Shown: positions 26,980 to 35,795, counted from the first letter of the stretch. The stretch is 64,000 bases of DNA from JAICMB01 sp035295125 (GCA_035295125.1 DATGJP010000063.1:1-64000); one strand, 5' to 3'. Made by a program: numbers and translations. The notes: generated by a model not told the origin, from the sequence alone.

Positions 26980-28035
26980 ATGATCATCCCAGCCACCTAT
27001 GGCGTTGCTCTCGCGCTGACCATCTTCACGATGCTCTGTTGGGGATCGTGGGCCAATACGTTCAAATTGAGCGGCAAGTGGCGTTTCGAGCTGTTCTACT
27101 ACGATTACGCCCTGGGTGTCCTGCTTATGGCGATTCTGGCGGGCTTGACGTTTGGCTCCATGGGGGACGAGCTGTCGTTCTTCGACAACCTGACCATCGC
27201 CGGCAAGAGCAAGATCGCATTCGGCCTCGCGGCGGGTGCGGTGTTCAACCTCGCAAACATGTTGCTTGTGGCGGCCATTGCGATCGCAGGGATGGCGGTG
27301 GCGTTTCCAGTCGGAATCGGACTGGCGCTGGTGGTAGGCGTGGTGTGGAATTACGTGCTGAATCCGCAGGGCAACCCCATCCTGCTCGCGAGCGGCGTTG
27401 TTCTGGTTTTGGGCGCGATTGTTGTGGATGCCATTGCCTACCGGCGACACGCGGCAACGCAGGCAGCGTGGGCCGCCGCGGCGGCCGGAACAGCATCGGC
27501 GGGAAGCGCGGCGAAAAAGAAGTCCAGCGGAAAAGGAATCGTACTGAGCCTCGTGAGCGGCGTGCTGATGGGATCGTTTTATCCGTTGGTCGAAATGGGA
27601 AAGACCGGTGATAACGGCCTCGGGCCGTATTCGATTGCTTTTGTATTCGCCATCGGCGTGTTCGTGACGACGTTCGTCTACAACATGTATTTCCTGAACC
27701 TGCCCGTGCAAGGGAAACCCATCGCGATGACGGATTACTTCAAGGGATCGTTGGGGCAGCACCTGCTGGGAATTGTCGGAGGCCTGATCTGGTGTGCGGG
27801 CACGGTCGCAAACTTCACTGCGGCGAGCGCGCCGAAGGGCGTTCAGGTCGGCCCGGCGGTGAGCTACGCCATCGGGCAGGGCGCCACTATGGTGAGCGCG
27901 TTATGGGGACTGCTGGTTTGGAAGGAATTTGAAGGCGCCGACGGGACAGTAAAAGGTTTGTTGGCTTTCATGCTGATCTTGTTCGTCGCCGGACTGGCTT
28001 TGGTTTCGGTGGCGCCTCTATTTGCGGGGCACTAA
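26980..28035 (+). CDS. DMT-superfamily sugar/ureide-type permease (GRP/UPS-like)
   Basis: This 351 aa protein has about ten membrane helices, among them YGVALALTIFTMLCWGSWAN and VAFPVGIGLALVVGVVWNYV, with a Lys/Ser-rich cytoplasmic loop (AAKKKSSGKG) near the middle that separates two five-helix halves. The repeated structure and motifs fit the glucose/rhamnose-uptake (GRP) and ureide permease branches of the drug/metabolite superfamily. The substrate is not certain: a sugar or purine derivative is possible. Its stop codon overlaps the start of the serine hydrolase gene in TAATG, so the two are translationally coupled, which hints at a shared substrate route such as wall- or sugar-derived compounds. 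Confidence 0.75.
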   Translation: MIIPATYGVALALTIFTMLCWGSWANTFKLSGKWRFELFYYDYALGVLLMAILAGLTFGSMGDELSFFDNLTIAGKSKIAFGLAAGAVFNLANMLLVAAIAIAGMAVAFPVGIGLALVVGVVWNYVLNPQGNPILLASGVVLVLGAIVVDAIAYRRHAATQAAWAAAAAGTASAGSAAKKKSSGKGIVLSLVSGVLMGSFYPLVEMGKTGDNGLGPYSIAFVFAIGVFVTTFVYNMYFLNLPVQGKPIAMTDYFKGSLGQHLLGIVGGLIWCAGTVANFTAASAPKGVQVGPAVSYAIGQGATMVSALWGLLVWKEFEGADGTVKGLLAFMLILFVAGLALVSVAPLFAGH

Positions 28036-28913
28036 TGATTCGTTCCCTAACGGTCCTTCTTGCTGTTGGCGCGATCGCCCATGGCGCCAACGCTGCCTTG
28101 GAGGCTCGTCTCAAAGCGGCAATCGGCGATTTTCCCGGGACCGTTTATCTGTACGCGAAGAACCTCGATAGCGGCGCGACCATCGGCATCCGGGAAGACG
28201 AGAAGGTAAGGACCGCCAGCACCATCAAGCTGCCGATTATGGCCGGGATTTTTGCGTCCGTGGCTGCGGGTAAGGGCTCTTTCACAGACGAGATTGTGCT
28301 GCACGATTCAGACAAGGTATCCGGCTCGGGAGTGCTGCACGAATTCAGCGATGGCGACAAGTTCCGCGTTACCGACGTGCTGCACATGATGATCGTGGTC
28401 AGCGATAACACGGCCACCAATCTGCTCCTCGATCACTTCTCTATCGACTTCATTAATGAATACGTCGACCAACTCGGTCTGAAGAATACACGTGCGCTTC
28501 GCAAAGTTCTTGGAAATGGCCCGCCATCCGGATTTAGCGCGGCGGGACGAGTCCCTGCGAACGAGCGATTCGGACTGGGGGTCAGCACGCCTCGTGATAT
28601 GGTCATGCTGCTCGAAAAGCTTGAGCGGGGAGAAATGGTGAGCCCCGAAGCGTCCAAACAAATGATCGAGGTTCTGAAACGCCAGCAGGATTCGGACTGC
28701 ATTCGGCGCCGTTTGAGTGATCTGACGGTCGCGAATAAGACCGGCGCGCTCGACCGCTTGCGCAGCGATGTCGGTATTGTTTATTCGAAGCGCGGACGGA
28801 TCGCCATGGCGATCACTTGCGACAATCTCAAGGAGACGAATTACACGCCCGACAATGCCGGCGCGCTCATGATTGCAGACCTCGCCAAGATTCTCGTGGA
28901 AGGAATCCAGTAA
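28035..28913 (+). CDS. Class A beta-lactamase-like serine hydrolase, exported
   Basis: The 292 aa product has a short signal peptide (MIRSLTVLLAVGAIAHGANA). The active-site boxes are S62-T-I-K65, S123-D-N and NKTG, all in the right order and spacing. As in the paralogue at 24982-25884, I cannot see the omega-loop Glu needed by true class A beta-lactamases, so it may be a wall-peptide hydrolase or esterase. The ATG overlaps the transporter stop by 1 bp, and GH3 follows after 126 bp that hold a copy of the dispersed repeat. The pair of related serine hydrolases within 4 kb points to a local duplication and separation. Confidence 0.85.
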   Translation: MIRSLTVLLAVGAIAHGANAALEARLKAAIGDFPGTVYLYAKNLDSGATIGIREDEKVRTASTIKLPIMAGIFASVAAGKGSFTDEIVLHDSDKVSGSGVLHEFSDGDKFRVTDVLHMMIVVSDNTATNLLLDHFSIDFINEYVDQLGLKNTRALRKVLGNGPPSGFSAAGRVPANERFGLGVSTPRDMVMLLEKLERGEMVSPEASKQMIEVLKRQQDSDCIRRRLSDLTVANKTGALDRLRSDVGIVYSKRGRIAMAITCDNLKETNYTPDNAGALMIADLAKILVEGIQ

Positions 28914-28951
28914 AGCAGGTTTGCAGCCTGTGAGTTCCCGGAGAGCTCCAC

Positions 28952-28994
28952 AAGGCGGGCGAAACCGCCTGCTTCACCATTCCACAGCCTGCAT
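28952..28994 (-). repeat. Dispersed palindromic repeat element (inverted copy)
   Basis: The reverse complement of this segment matches 24834-24876 at 40 of 43 positions, including the AAGCAGGCGGTTTCGCC core. It lies between the serine hydrolase stop and the GH3 start. A shorter AGGTTTGCAGCCTG near 28917-28930 may be the remnant of the other arm. Confidence 0.78.
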
Positions 28995-29039
28995 TACAGC
29001 GCGGCGCCACTCTTGCAACGATAGAATGAAGGCACGAAC

Positions 29040-31718
29040 ATGTCATTTTTCCGGCTTTCCCTGCGATGCGCGACCCTGCTGTTTGCAGGAGCGCTGAGCG
29101 CGGCATCGCTCTACCGCGATCCCGCGGCTCCTATCGACAAACGTGTCGACGATCTTCTCTCGCAAATGACATTGGAGGAGAAGGTCTCACAGCTTATGAG
29201 CGATTCCGCGCCGATCGAGCGCCTCGGAGTTCCGGCCTACAACTGGTGGAACGAGTGCTTGCACGGGGTCGCGCGCGCCGGCCGCGCCACGGTGTTTCCA
29301 CAGGCGATCGGGCTGGCCGCAACGTGGGACAGCGGCCTGATTTTCCGCATGGCCACGGCCATTTCCGATGAGGCCCGAGCCAAAAACAACGAGTTCATTC
29401 GACGTGGAAAGAGGAATATTTATCAGGGCCTGACGTTCTGGACCCCGAATATTAACCTGTTCCGCGACCCGCGCTGGGGGCGCGGCATGGAGACTTATGG
29501 CGAAGACCCGTTCCTCACGGGGAGCATCGCCGTGTCGTTCATCAAAGGCATCCAGGGGGACGATCCGAAGTATCTGAAAGCCATCGCAACAGCTAAGCAC
29601 TACGCTGTCCACAGCGGTCCGGAGCCGCTGCGTCACACCTTCGACGCGGTCGTGGACGAGCAGGACCTGCGCGACACCTATCTCGCGCAGTTTGAAATGG
29701 CCGTCCGTGACGGAGGCGCGCAATCGGTGATGTGCGCTTACAACCGCGTCGACGGCCAGCCGGCGTGCTCGAATTCCCGGCTGCTTGAGGATATTCTTCG
29801 AAAACAGTGGGGCTTTAAGGGCTATATCGTGTCGGATTGCGGAGCCGTTGGCGATATTTATATGCACCACAAAGTCGCTGGTTCGGCGGCGGAAGGAACC
29901 GCCAAGGCGCTCAAGGCCGGGACCGATCTCAACTGTGGCGTGGAGTATGAAAACCTCGTCCCCGCCGTTCGCCAGGGCCTCGTCAGCGAGAAGGACATCG
30001 ACCAGGCATTGCGCCGCCTCCTGTGGGCGCGATTCAAGCTGGGGATGTTCGACCCGCCATCCATGGTGAAGTTCGCACAGATCCCGTACAGCGAGAACGA
30101 CAGCCCGGCGCATCGCGAACTGGCGCTCAAGGTGGCGCGCGAGTCGATGGTTCTCTTGAAGAATGACAATCACACCCTGCCGCTGAGTAAGGCGCTGAAG
30201 ACGATTGCGGTGATCGGTCCGGACGCAGACGACGCCAGTGTGATGTTGGGCAATTATAACGGCGAGCCGACCGTTCCCGTGACGCCGCTCATGGGAATAC
30301 GGAATAAGGTGGGACGCTCCGCCCAGGTGCTCTACGCGCGTGGCAGCGACCTGGCGCCGAATATGCCGAGTTTCGAAGTCATTCCGTCGTCAGCGCTGTT
30401 TACGGCGAACGATGGAAACCGCCGGAACGGCCTTCAGGCAGAGTATTTCAACGCCAGTGACTTCGATGGTAAGGCGCACCGGCCGAGGGAGTTGACTTAC
30501 CCATCCTCGGGTAAGTTCGTCGGCAAGCCGGTCGGCGAGGTAAAGCCTCTGTTCACACGAGTAGACGCCACCGTCGACTTCCACTGGTGGGACGGCGCTC
30601 CGCGTCAGGACATGAATGACGACGATTTCGGCGTGCGCTGGACCGGGTTTTTGTCGGCGCCCGTCAGCGGAACCTATCAACTTGGTGCGATCGGAATGAA
30701 TGCGTTCGAGCTCTATTTGGACGGCAAGCCGATTGTCCAGTTTAACGGCATCCACGAGCGCGCGTACGAGTATGCCCAGGTGGAACTGCAGGCGGGCAAA
30801 CTCTACCCGATCCGGCTCGATTACCACGAATTCGTCAACGACGCCGACATACAACTGGTGTGGTGGCGAGCCGGGTTGACGCATCCCGGTTCGGCAATTG
30901 AGGCCGCGAAGCAGGCAGATGCAGTCGTGATGGTGCTGGGCCTCTCGCCGCGGCTGGAAGGCGAAGAGATGAAGGTGCCGGTTGAGGGATTCCAGGGTGG
31001 CGACCGCGTCCAAATCGGTATTCCTCACGTTCAGGAAGAGCTTTTGCAGGAGGTCATGGCGCTCGGCAAGCCCGTGGTGCTGGTGCTGATGAATGGCAGC
31101 GCGGTAGCGATCAATTGGGCCCGCGATCATGTGCCGGCGATTGTGGAGGCCTGGTATCCCGGGCAGGCCGGCGGCACGGCGCTTGCCGATGTGCTGTTCG
31201 GAGACTACGATCCCGGCGGCCGGCTGCCGGTGACGTTCTACAAGTCTGTCGACCAACTGCCGCCGTTCACGGATTACAACATGAAGGGGCGGACCTATCG
31301 TTACTTTGAAGGCGAGCCGTTGTTTCCGTTTGGCTACGGCCTGAGTTATACCAGCTTCCGATATCGCAATTTGCAGGTGTCGACGCAGGGGGAAGGTGTC
31401 AAGGTGGCCGTCGAGGTCGAAAATACCGGTGCGTCTATAGGCGACGAAGTGGTGCAGGTTTATGTCCGTGGTCCGCACGCGGGTTACCCTTTGCCGATCC
31501 GTTCGCTCGAAGGGTTCCAGCGCGTGTCACTGCGTCCAAATGAAAAGCGGACGGTGCAGTTTACGCTGAAGCCGCGGCAGTTTTCACATACGCTTGCGGA
31601 CGGGCATCGCGTGGTGGATGCGGGCGCGTACGAAATTTCGGCGGGCGGCGGGCAGTCGGGTCCGGGCGTGCTGAAGGGGACGGTTATGCTTCAGGCGAAC
31701 AACAATTTGATGCAGTAG
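29040..31718 (+). CDS. Glycoside hydrolase family 3 enzyme with PA14 insertion
   Basis: The 892 aa enzyme has an N-terminal signal peptide and the GH3 (beta/alpha)8 domain (about 30-330), including KHY (K186-H187) and the nucleophile in YIVSDCGAVGD (Asp266). The alpha/beta sandwich domain (about 350-700) is interrupted by a PA14 lectin-like domain (about 450-590, FGVRWTGFLSAPVSGTYQLG). The fibronectin-like C-terminus contains FPFGYGLSYTSFRY. This order (GH3 with an inserted PA14, then Fn3-like) fits bacterial beta-xylosidases, beta-glucosidases and arabinofuranosidases; the substrate cannot be fixed from sequence alone. It is probably exported and acts on plant-derived or other oligosaccharides. 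It has no strong Shine-Dalgarno. Confidence 0.93.
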   Translation: MSFFRLSLRCATLLFAGALSAASLYRDPAAPIDKRVDDLLSQMTLEEKVSQLMSDSAPIERLGVPAYNWWNECLHGVARAGRATVFPQAIGLAATWDSGLIFRMATAISDEARAKNNEFIRRGKRNIYQGLTFWTPNINLFRDPRWGRGMETYGEDPFLTGSIAVSFIKGIQGDDPKYLKAIATAKHYAVHSGPEPLRHTFDAVVDEQDLRDTYLAQFEMAVRDGGAQSVMCAYNRVDGQPACSNSRLLEDILRKQWGFKGYIVSDCGAVGDIYMHHKVAGSAAEGTAKALKAGTDLNCGVEYENLVPAVRQGLVSEKDIDQALRRLLWARFKLGMFDPPSMVKFAQIPYSENDSPAHRELALKVARESMVLLKNDNHTLPLSKALKTIAVIGPDADDASVMLGNYNGEPTVPVTPLMGIRNKVGRSAQVLYARGSDLAPNMPSFEVIPSSALFTANDGNRRNGLQAEYFNASDFDGKAHRPRELTYPSSGKFVGKPVGEVKPLFTRVDATVDFHWWDGAPRQDMNDDDFGVRWTGFLSAPVSGTYQLGAIGMNAFELYLDGKPIVQFNGIHERAYEYAQVELQAGKLYPIRLDYHEFVNDADIQLVWWRAGLTHPGSAIEAAKQADAVVMVLGLSPRLEGEEMKVPVEGFQGGDRVQIGIPHVQEELLQEVMALGKPVVLVLMNGSAVAINWARDHVPAIVEAWYPGQAGGTALADVLFGDYDPGGRLPVTFYKSVDQLPPFTDYNMKGRTYRYFEGEPLFPFGYGLSYTSFRYRNLQVSTQGEGVKVAVEVENTGASIGDEVVQVYVRGPHAGYPLPIRSLEGFQRVSLRPNEKRTVQFTLKPRQFSHTLADGHRVVDAGAYEISAGGGQSGPGVLKGTVMLQANNNLMQ

Positions 31719-31720
31719 GG

Positions 31721-31805
31721 TCGGCGCAGGCGCTTTCGCCTCTGCCGTTCTCCTAGTGATCCTAAGGGCCGGCGAAACCGCCTGCCCCACCTTTCACAGC
31801 CGGCC
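31721..31805. repeat. Dispersed palindromic repeat element, overlapping a gene end
   Basis: The left arm at about 31721-31746 (GCAGGCGCTTTCGCCTCTGC) and the right arm at 31768-31804 (minus strand AAAGGTGGGGCAGGCGGTTTCGCCGGCC) are inverted relatives. The right arm enters the 3' end of the minus-strand GNAT gene, so the element provides the last dozen codons and the stop codon of that gene. Confidence 0.72.
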
Positions 31806-32337
31806 ATTCGGTGTCGAGGATGCTGAAGAACACCGAGTCGCGGCGCTCACCATTACGGTGGATGCGCCGCGACCTTAGCACGCCTTCTTCAACAGCACCC
31901 AGTCGTTTCAGGGCTGCGCGAGAGCGGGCATTCAAGGCGTCGGTCTGGAATTCGACTCGAATCAAACGAAGCTGTTCGAACGCGTACCCGAGCAGCAGGA
32001 GCTTGGACTCGCGATTCACGCCAGTGCCCCACGCCTCGCGCGCAAACCAGGACCCGACCTCGGCGTTTAGATTGGTCGATGAAAGGTTCTTCAGCCGCGT
32101 CATGCCGACCACGCTCTCCGTTCGCAACAGCCGGACAACGAACGGTAGCGCGGTCCCAGCGCTGTAATCATGCAATGCGACATCAAGATAAGCGCGCATG
32201 GTCGCGGGTGTCTGCGCCTCGCTCGTGGTAAATCGCCAAATCTCCGGGTCACCGCAAATCTCGAGAAGCTCGCGCTCGTGATCGAGCGTTAAAGGCTCCA
32301 AGCGCACAAGTCGACCGGTTAAAAGACAAGGTTCCAA
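31762..32337 (-). CDS. GNAT acetyltransferase, RimJ/RimL type
   Basis: The 191 aa protein has the RimJ/RimL pattern: LLTGRLVRLEPLTLDHERE at the N-terminus, FVVRLLRTESVVGMTRLKNL, the VGSWFAREAWGTGVNRESKLLL block where the acetyl-CoA loop sits, and IRVEFQTDALNARSRAALKRLG near the end. Proteins of this type acetylate ribosomal-protein or other amino termini or small molecules. The C-terminal tail AVKGGAGGFAGP is encoded by a dispersed repeat element, not by family sequence, so the gene lost or replaced its original end. It is convergent with GH3, with only 43 bp between the stop codons. Confidence 0.88.
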   Translation of the reverse strand: MEPCLLTGRLVRLEPLTLDHERELLEICGDPEIWRFTTSEAQTPATMRAYLDVALHDYSAGTALPFVVRLLRTESVVGMTRLKNLSSTNLNAEVGSWFAREAWGTGVNRESKLLLLGYAFEQLRLIRVEFQTDALNARSRAALKRLGAVEEGVLRSRRIHRNGERRDSVFFSILDTEWPAVKGGAGGFAGP

Positions 32338-32389
32338 GGCTATCTCGCTTTCACGAAATGACCTCAGGTCTTTTGTACCTTCAGTTGTG

Positions 32390-32442
32390 CGGCTCTTAAT
32401 GAGCCGTGGCGCCGCTCGGTCGCTGCCTCCTCAAGTGAGGAG
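32390..32442. repeat. Two hairpins between GNAT and TIGR03435 genes
   Basis: CGGCTC-TTAAT-GAGCCG (32390-32406) and CTCCTC-AAGT-GAGGAG (32427-32442) are perfect 6-bp stems. They lie in the 130-bp spacer just past the stop of the minus-strand TIGR03435 gene and could end its transcript. No T-tract is visible on the minus strand, so the terminator role is inferred. Confidence 0.5.
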
Positions 32443-32467
32443 CGGAACCCTAGGCGCAATCTCGTTT

Positions 32468-34123
32468 CTAGTTATCCGGCCCCAGCGGCTCGACATGGTC
32501 GATCACCAGCACCGGCATGGGATGCTTCTGTCCGCCTTCCAAGTGTAGCCCGAGCTGTTTCTCGACCGCCTGGAAGAAGGTGAGCCCGCCTGACGGGTCA
32601 GAGGCCGTTTCGATCGGCGCTGGATCGGCGCCCGCGCCGCGTCCCCGATTTTCCACCAAGCCTCGGGCTGTCCACGTCAACGTAAAATCGTAGCCACCCT
32701 TCAAGCCGGTCATATCGACAGCGACGTGGTCTACATAGGCGGGAGCAATGTTGTGCATGGCTTCCGCCAACTGCGCCATGGTCGTGTTCTGACACGCGTA
32801 TACCAGCGCCGGCACGGCCGAAGCTCCGCTCCCAATCTCCCCAGACGACCGCTTGCAGTTGGAACGGCTCGCCGGGTCCGCTTCTTTGAGCTTCTGACCG
32901 TGCTTCCCAAGTACGAGGCTCCACACCTGCACGGGCTGGTCCTCCGTATGGATCTTCATGTTAAAGCGCTCCGTCAGGAATCCGCGCAGCATGAGCTTGA
33001 CGGTTTCGAATGGCGGCGGAACCTCACCGGGAAGAATCGCGGTCTTCGCCACGATATTAAACGCGTCCGTGTCCATCCACTTGGGCCCATTTACGATGCG
33101 GTCCTGGTCGAAATCCCAGGCCAGCGACACCAACATCTTGAGCGGGACATTCTCCACTTCGATACGACCACCCGGTTTGGGCTGAATTCGCCGGATTTGG
33201 CTGCCGGATTTGTTCGGCTTGATGTCGGCTGCTTCGAATTCGGTCATGTCCGCGGGGAGTTTCTTTCCGATTCCAGGGGCGTTTTCGGTCGGCGTGCGGT
33301 TTACGCTGTCCACTACGAGAACCGGTGTGGAGCGTTTCACTGCTTCGAGCTTAAGGCCAAGCTGTTTGTCGAGCGCTTCAAAAATCGATGTCGTTTGTGC
33401 CTGCTGATCACTATCGGCGTTGGGCTGCCGCAGCCCGCCTCGTGGGCTCCATTTGAGGGTGAGATCGTAGGCGCCTTTCAGATCCGTCAGGTCGACCACC
33501 TGGTGCAGGATATAGCCGCCGGCCATCAGATGTAGCTGGTCGCCGAACTTCTTCATGGTCATGTTGGTGCAGACAGAGGTGAGCATCGCAGGCGGTCCCG
33601 GATCGAATTTCGGCTGGCATACCGGCTCGCCGCCACCGGCGGACTGCGCAAATTGGGCCCCGCGCTTCACGACTGTCAGCGCAAAGACCGTCAGAGGTTT
33701 CTCGTCCTTGTGGAGCGCGAGCTTAAAGCGGTCCGTCAGGAGCGTTCGGAGCATCAAGGCGCGCTCTTCTTCCGTCGACGCCGGCGGAGCTTTTGCGACG
33801 ATGTCGAAGCGGTCCGATTCAAGCCAGCTTGGGCCCCCGAAAACGCTCTCGGCGTCGATGCCCCAGGCTGTGGCGATGAGGTCGACCATCGTGGCGCCAC
33901 GCAACTGGTAGCGGCCGCCGGGAAGGAATCCCCCGTCGGCGAAACGGTTCGAACCGGTCGTGCTGACGTGAACGTCCGCCACCTCGAAGGCGGGAGCGGC
34001 CGGCGGGGTTTGTGCCGGAACTGCCATCTGGAAAAACGCAACCGCTGCGGTCGCTGCAATGGCGGGTTTCATATAGTTTCTTAAGACGAAAGCTTGAGCC
34101 GGTCCGTTTTGCCTCAGTGTCAT
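32468..34123 (-). CDS. TIGR03435-family protein with two domain copies
   Basis: The 551 aa product is a double-domain member of the acidobacterial TIGR03435 family. The first copy starts with FEVADVHVSTTGSN and runs to about residue 225 (GAYDLTLKWSPR); the second starts at FEAADIKPNKSGSQ and ends with GGYDFTLTWTARG. Both contain the block (GGPSWLESDRFDIVAKAP, NGPKWMDTDAFNIVAKTA) that defines the family. The family is known mainly from Solibacter-like genomes and has no proven function. It is exported (signal MKPAIAATAAVAFFQMAVPA after a 17-residue leader). The ATG at 34123 overlaps the upstream ligase stop (ATGA); a start at 34072 would give a shorter signal peptide and cannot be excluded. 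Confidence 0.85.
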   Translation of the reverse strand: MTLRQNGPAQAFVLRNYMKPAIAATAAVAFFQMAVPAQTPPAAPAFEVADVHVSTTGSNRFADGGFLPGGRYQLRGATMVDLIATAWGIDAESVFGGPSWLESDRFDIVAKAPPASTEEERALMLRTLLTDRFKLALHKDEKPLTVFALTVVKRGAQFAQSAGGGEPVCQPKFDPGPPAMLTSVCTNMTMKKFGDQLHLMAGGYILHQVVDLTDLKGAYDLTLKWSPRGGLRQPNADSDQQAQTTSIFEALDKQLGLKLEAVKRSTPVLVVDSVNRTPTENAPGIGKKLPADMTEFEAADIKPNKSGSQIRRIQPKPGGRIEVENVPLKMLVSLAWDFDQDRIVNGPKWMDTDAFNIVAKTAILPGEVPPPFETVKLMLRGFLTERFNMKIHTEDQPVQVWSLVLGKHGQKLKEADPASRSNCKRSSGEIGSGASAVPALVYACQNTTMAQLAEAMHNIAPAYVDHVAVDMTGLKGGYDFTLTWTARGLVENRGRGAGADPAPIETASDPSGGLTFFQAVEKQLGLHLEGGQKHPMPVLVIDHVEPLGPDN

Positions 34124-35682
34124 AATTCAGCGGCTGCCGCTCGGGCCCGTTCCCGTTCGATCAGCAGTCGGCGAAGGATTTTGCCGGTCGGCGACTTCGG
34201 AATCTCGGTTACAAACTCGAGGGCCCGCACCTTTTTGTAGGGCGCCACACGCTCGGCGACGAAAGCCATCAGTGCGACGGCATCGATATAGGCGCCCTCG
34301 CGCAGGACGACGAAAGCCTTCGGAATTTCACCCGCTTCTTCATCGGGTATGCCAATTACAGCAGCTTCCAGAACGGCCGGATGGACCTGGAGGATCTCTT
34401 CGAGTTCGGCGGGCGCAACTTGCAGGGCGTTGTATTTAATGAATTCCTTGAGCCGATCGACCAGAAACACGCATCCCTCATTGTCGAAGTAGCCGATGTC
34501 CCCGGTGCGCAGCCAACCGTCCTGGTGGAGGCACGCGGCGGTGGCATTCGGGTTTTTCCAATAGCCCTTCATGACATTCGGACCGCGAACCCACAATTCG
34601 CCTCGCTCGTTCGGGCCGAGGTCCCGACCGGAACTGATGTCGATCACCCGGGCTTCGATGGAGGGAAGTAGCTGGCCCGATCCGCCCAACTTGCGGCGCG
34701 CGGGGTCGTTCGGCGTCATCGTGATCGGCGCCGAAGTCTCCGTCATGCCCCAGAGCTGACGCATCATCAAGCCGGTGCGCTCATCGAACGCGCGCTGGAC
34801 TTCGGCACCCAACGGAGCGGCGCCGCTCATGGCCTTGGAGAGGTTTCCGAGCTGGTATCTTTCCCAGTGCGGATATTTTGAAACAGCGAGTACGACAGGA
34901 GGAGGCGTGAGCAGATAGGTGGCTCGATAGCGCTCGTTTAAGGCCAGCCAGGTTTCCAAGTCGAACCGCTTCATCGTAACGATGGTGGCACCCACACCGA
35001 GCATCGGATTCAAGATACAGTTCATCGCACCGACGTGATAAAACGGCACATAATTCACGGCCACGTCGTCGGATGAGAATTCACCGATGCTATAGATCTG
35101 CCAGACGTTCGCGACGGCATTCGAATGAGTCAGCATGACGCCTTTGGGATATCCGGTGGTGCCGCTGGAATATGGCAACAATGCGACTTCCTTTGGATCG
35201 ATCTGGAGGCTGGGCGGAGGTTCGGTGGACGTTAATAACTCTTCGAAATTGCCGCCGGGAACGAACACGCGTTCCACCTCGGAGCCGGCTGCGACAGCGG
35301 GTTCGGGCAGGGTGACCAGAAACCGGGCACCCGAATCGTGCAGTTGGTGTGTCATCTCGCGCGGCGTGTAGAGGGGATTCATGGTTGTCACGATCCCGCC
35401 GGCGCGCAATGCCCCGTAGTAAGCGAGGATGAAATCGATGCTGTTCGGGAGTGCGATGGCCAGCACCTGGCCAGGCCCGAAACCCTGGCGCGCGAGTGAG
35501 GCAGCCAGGCGGTCGACGGTATCACCAAGGACCTCGTAAGTCATCACGCGGCCGCTTTCGCTTTCGATAACCGCGGCTTTAGAACCGCGTGAGCGGGCCT
35601 CACCAAGAATTGCCTCGGGGATAGAGCAGTCAGGCCAACTGAGCTCCGGCCAGGGACTGCGGAAGATCACACTCTCGCTCAT
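34120..35682 (-). CDS. AMP-dependent acyl-CoA synthetase (4-coumarate/fatty acid-CoA ligase-like)
   Basis: The 520 aa enzyme has the AMP-binding P-loop YSSGTTGYPKGVMLTH at about 171-186, GMTETSAPIT, a C-terminal hinge TGDIGYFDNEGCVFLVDRLKE and the catalytic lysine region KSPTGKILRRLL. These features fit the class I acyl-adenylate-forming family; the closest relatives by feel are 4-coumarate-CoA ligases and medium/long-chain acyl-CoA synthetases. It would activate a carboxylic acid with ATP and CoA in the cytoplasm. It is translationally coupled (4-bp overlap) to the TIGR03435 gene, an unusual pairing. The start ATG follows a weak ribosome site. Confidence 0.9.
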   Translation of the reverse strand: MSESVIFRSPWPELSWPDCSIPEAILGEARSRGSKAAVIESESGRVMTYEVLGDTVDRLAASLARQGFGPGQVLAIALPNSIDFILAYYGALRAGGIVTTMNPLYTPREMTHQLHDSGARFLVTLPEPAVAAGSEVERVFVPGGNFEELLTSTEPPPSLQIDPKEVALLPYSSGTTGYPKGVMLTHSNAVANVWQIYSIGEFSSDDVAVNYVPFYHVGAMNCILNPMLGVGATIVTMKRFDLETWLALNERYRATYLLTPPPVVLAVSKYPHWERYQLGNLSKAMSGAAPLGAEVQRAFDERTGLMMRQLWGMTETSAPITMTPNDPARRKLGGSGQLLPSIEARVIDISSGRDLGPNERGELWVRGPNVMKGYWKNPNATAACLHQDGWLRTGDIGYFDNEGCVFLVDRLKEFIKYNALQVAPAELEEILQVHPAVLEAAVIGIPDEEAGEIPKAFVVLREGAYIDAVALMAFVAERVAPYKKVRALEFVTEIPKSPTGKILRRLLIERERARAAAAEL

Positions 35683-35740
35683 GAGAAGTGATCATACCGC
35701 AGCGTTTATGAAAGCTCCGCGTGGGGCAGACTTCACAAAA

Positions 35741-35795
35741 GGACAGGCAAAACCGTCCCACCTTTTCCAACCCGACCTGCTTCACCCTTCCACGG
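35741..35795. repeat. Diverged copy of the dispersed palindromic repeat
   Basis: GGCAAAACCGTCCCACCTTTTCCA and TGCTTCACCCTTCCACGG resemble the right and left arms seen at 24834-24926, but with several changes and an altered order. The match is partial, so this may be an eroded element. Confidence 0.35.

Noticed and set aside
24982..28913. Calling the two serine hydrolases beta-lactam-resistance genes
   Set aside because: The deacylation Glu is not visible in either, and peptidase or esterase roles are equally consistent with the motifs.
29187..30173. 328 aa frame antisense to GH3
   Set aside because: A shadow of the strongly supported GH3 gene.
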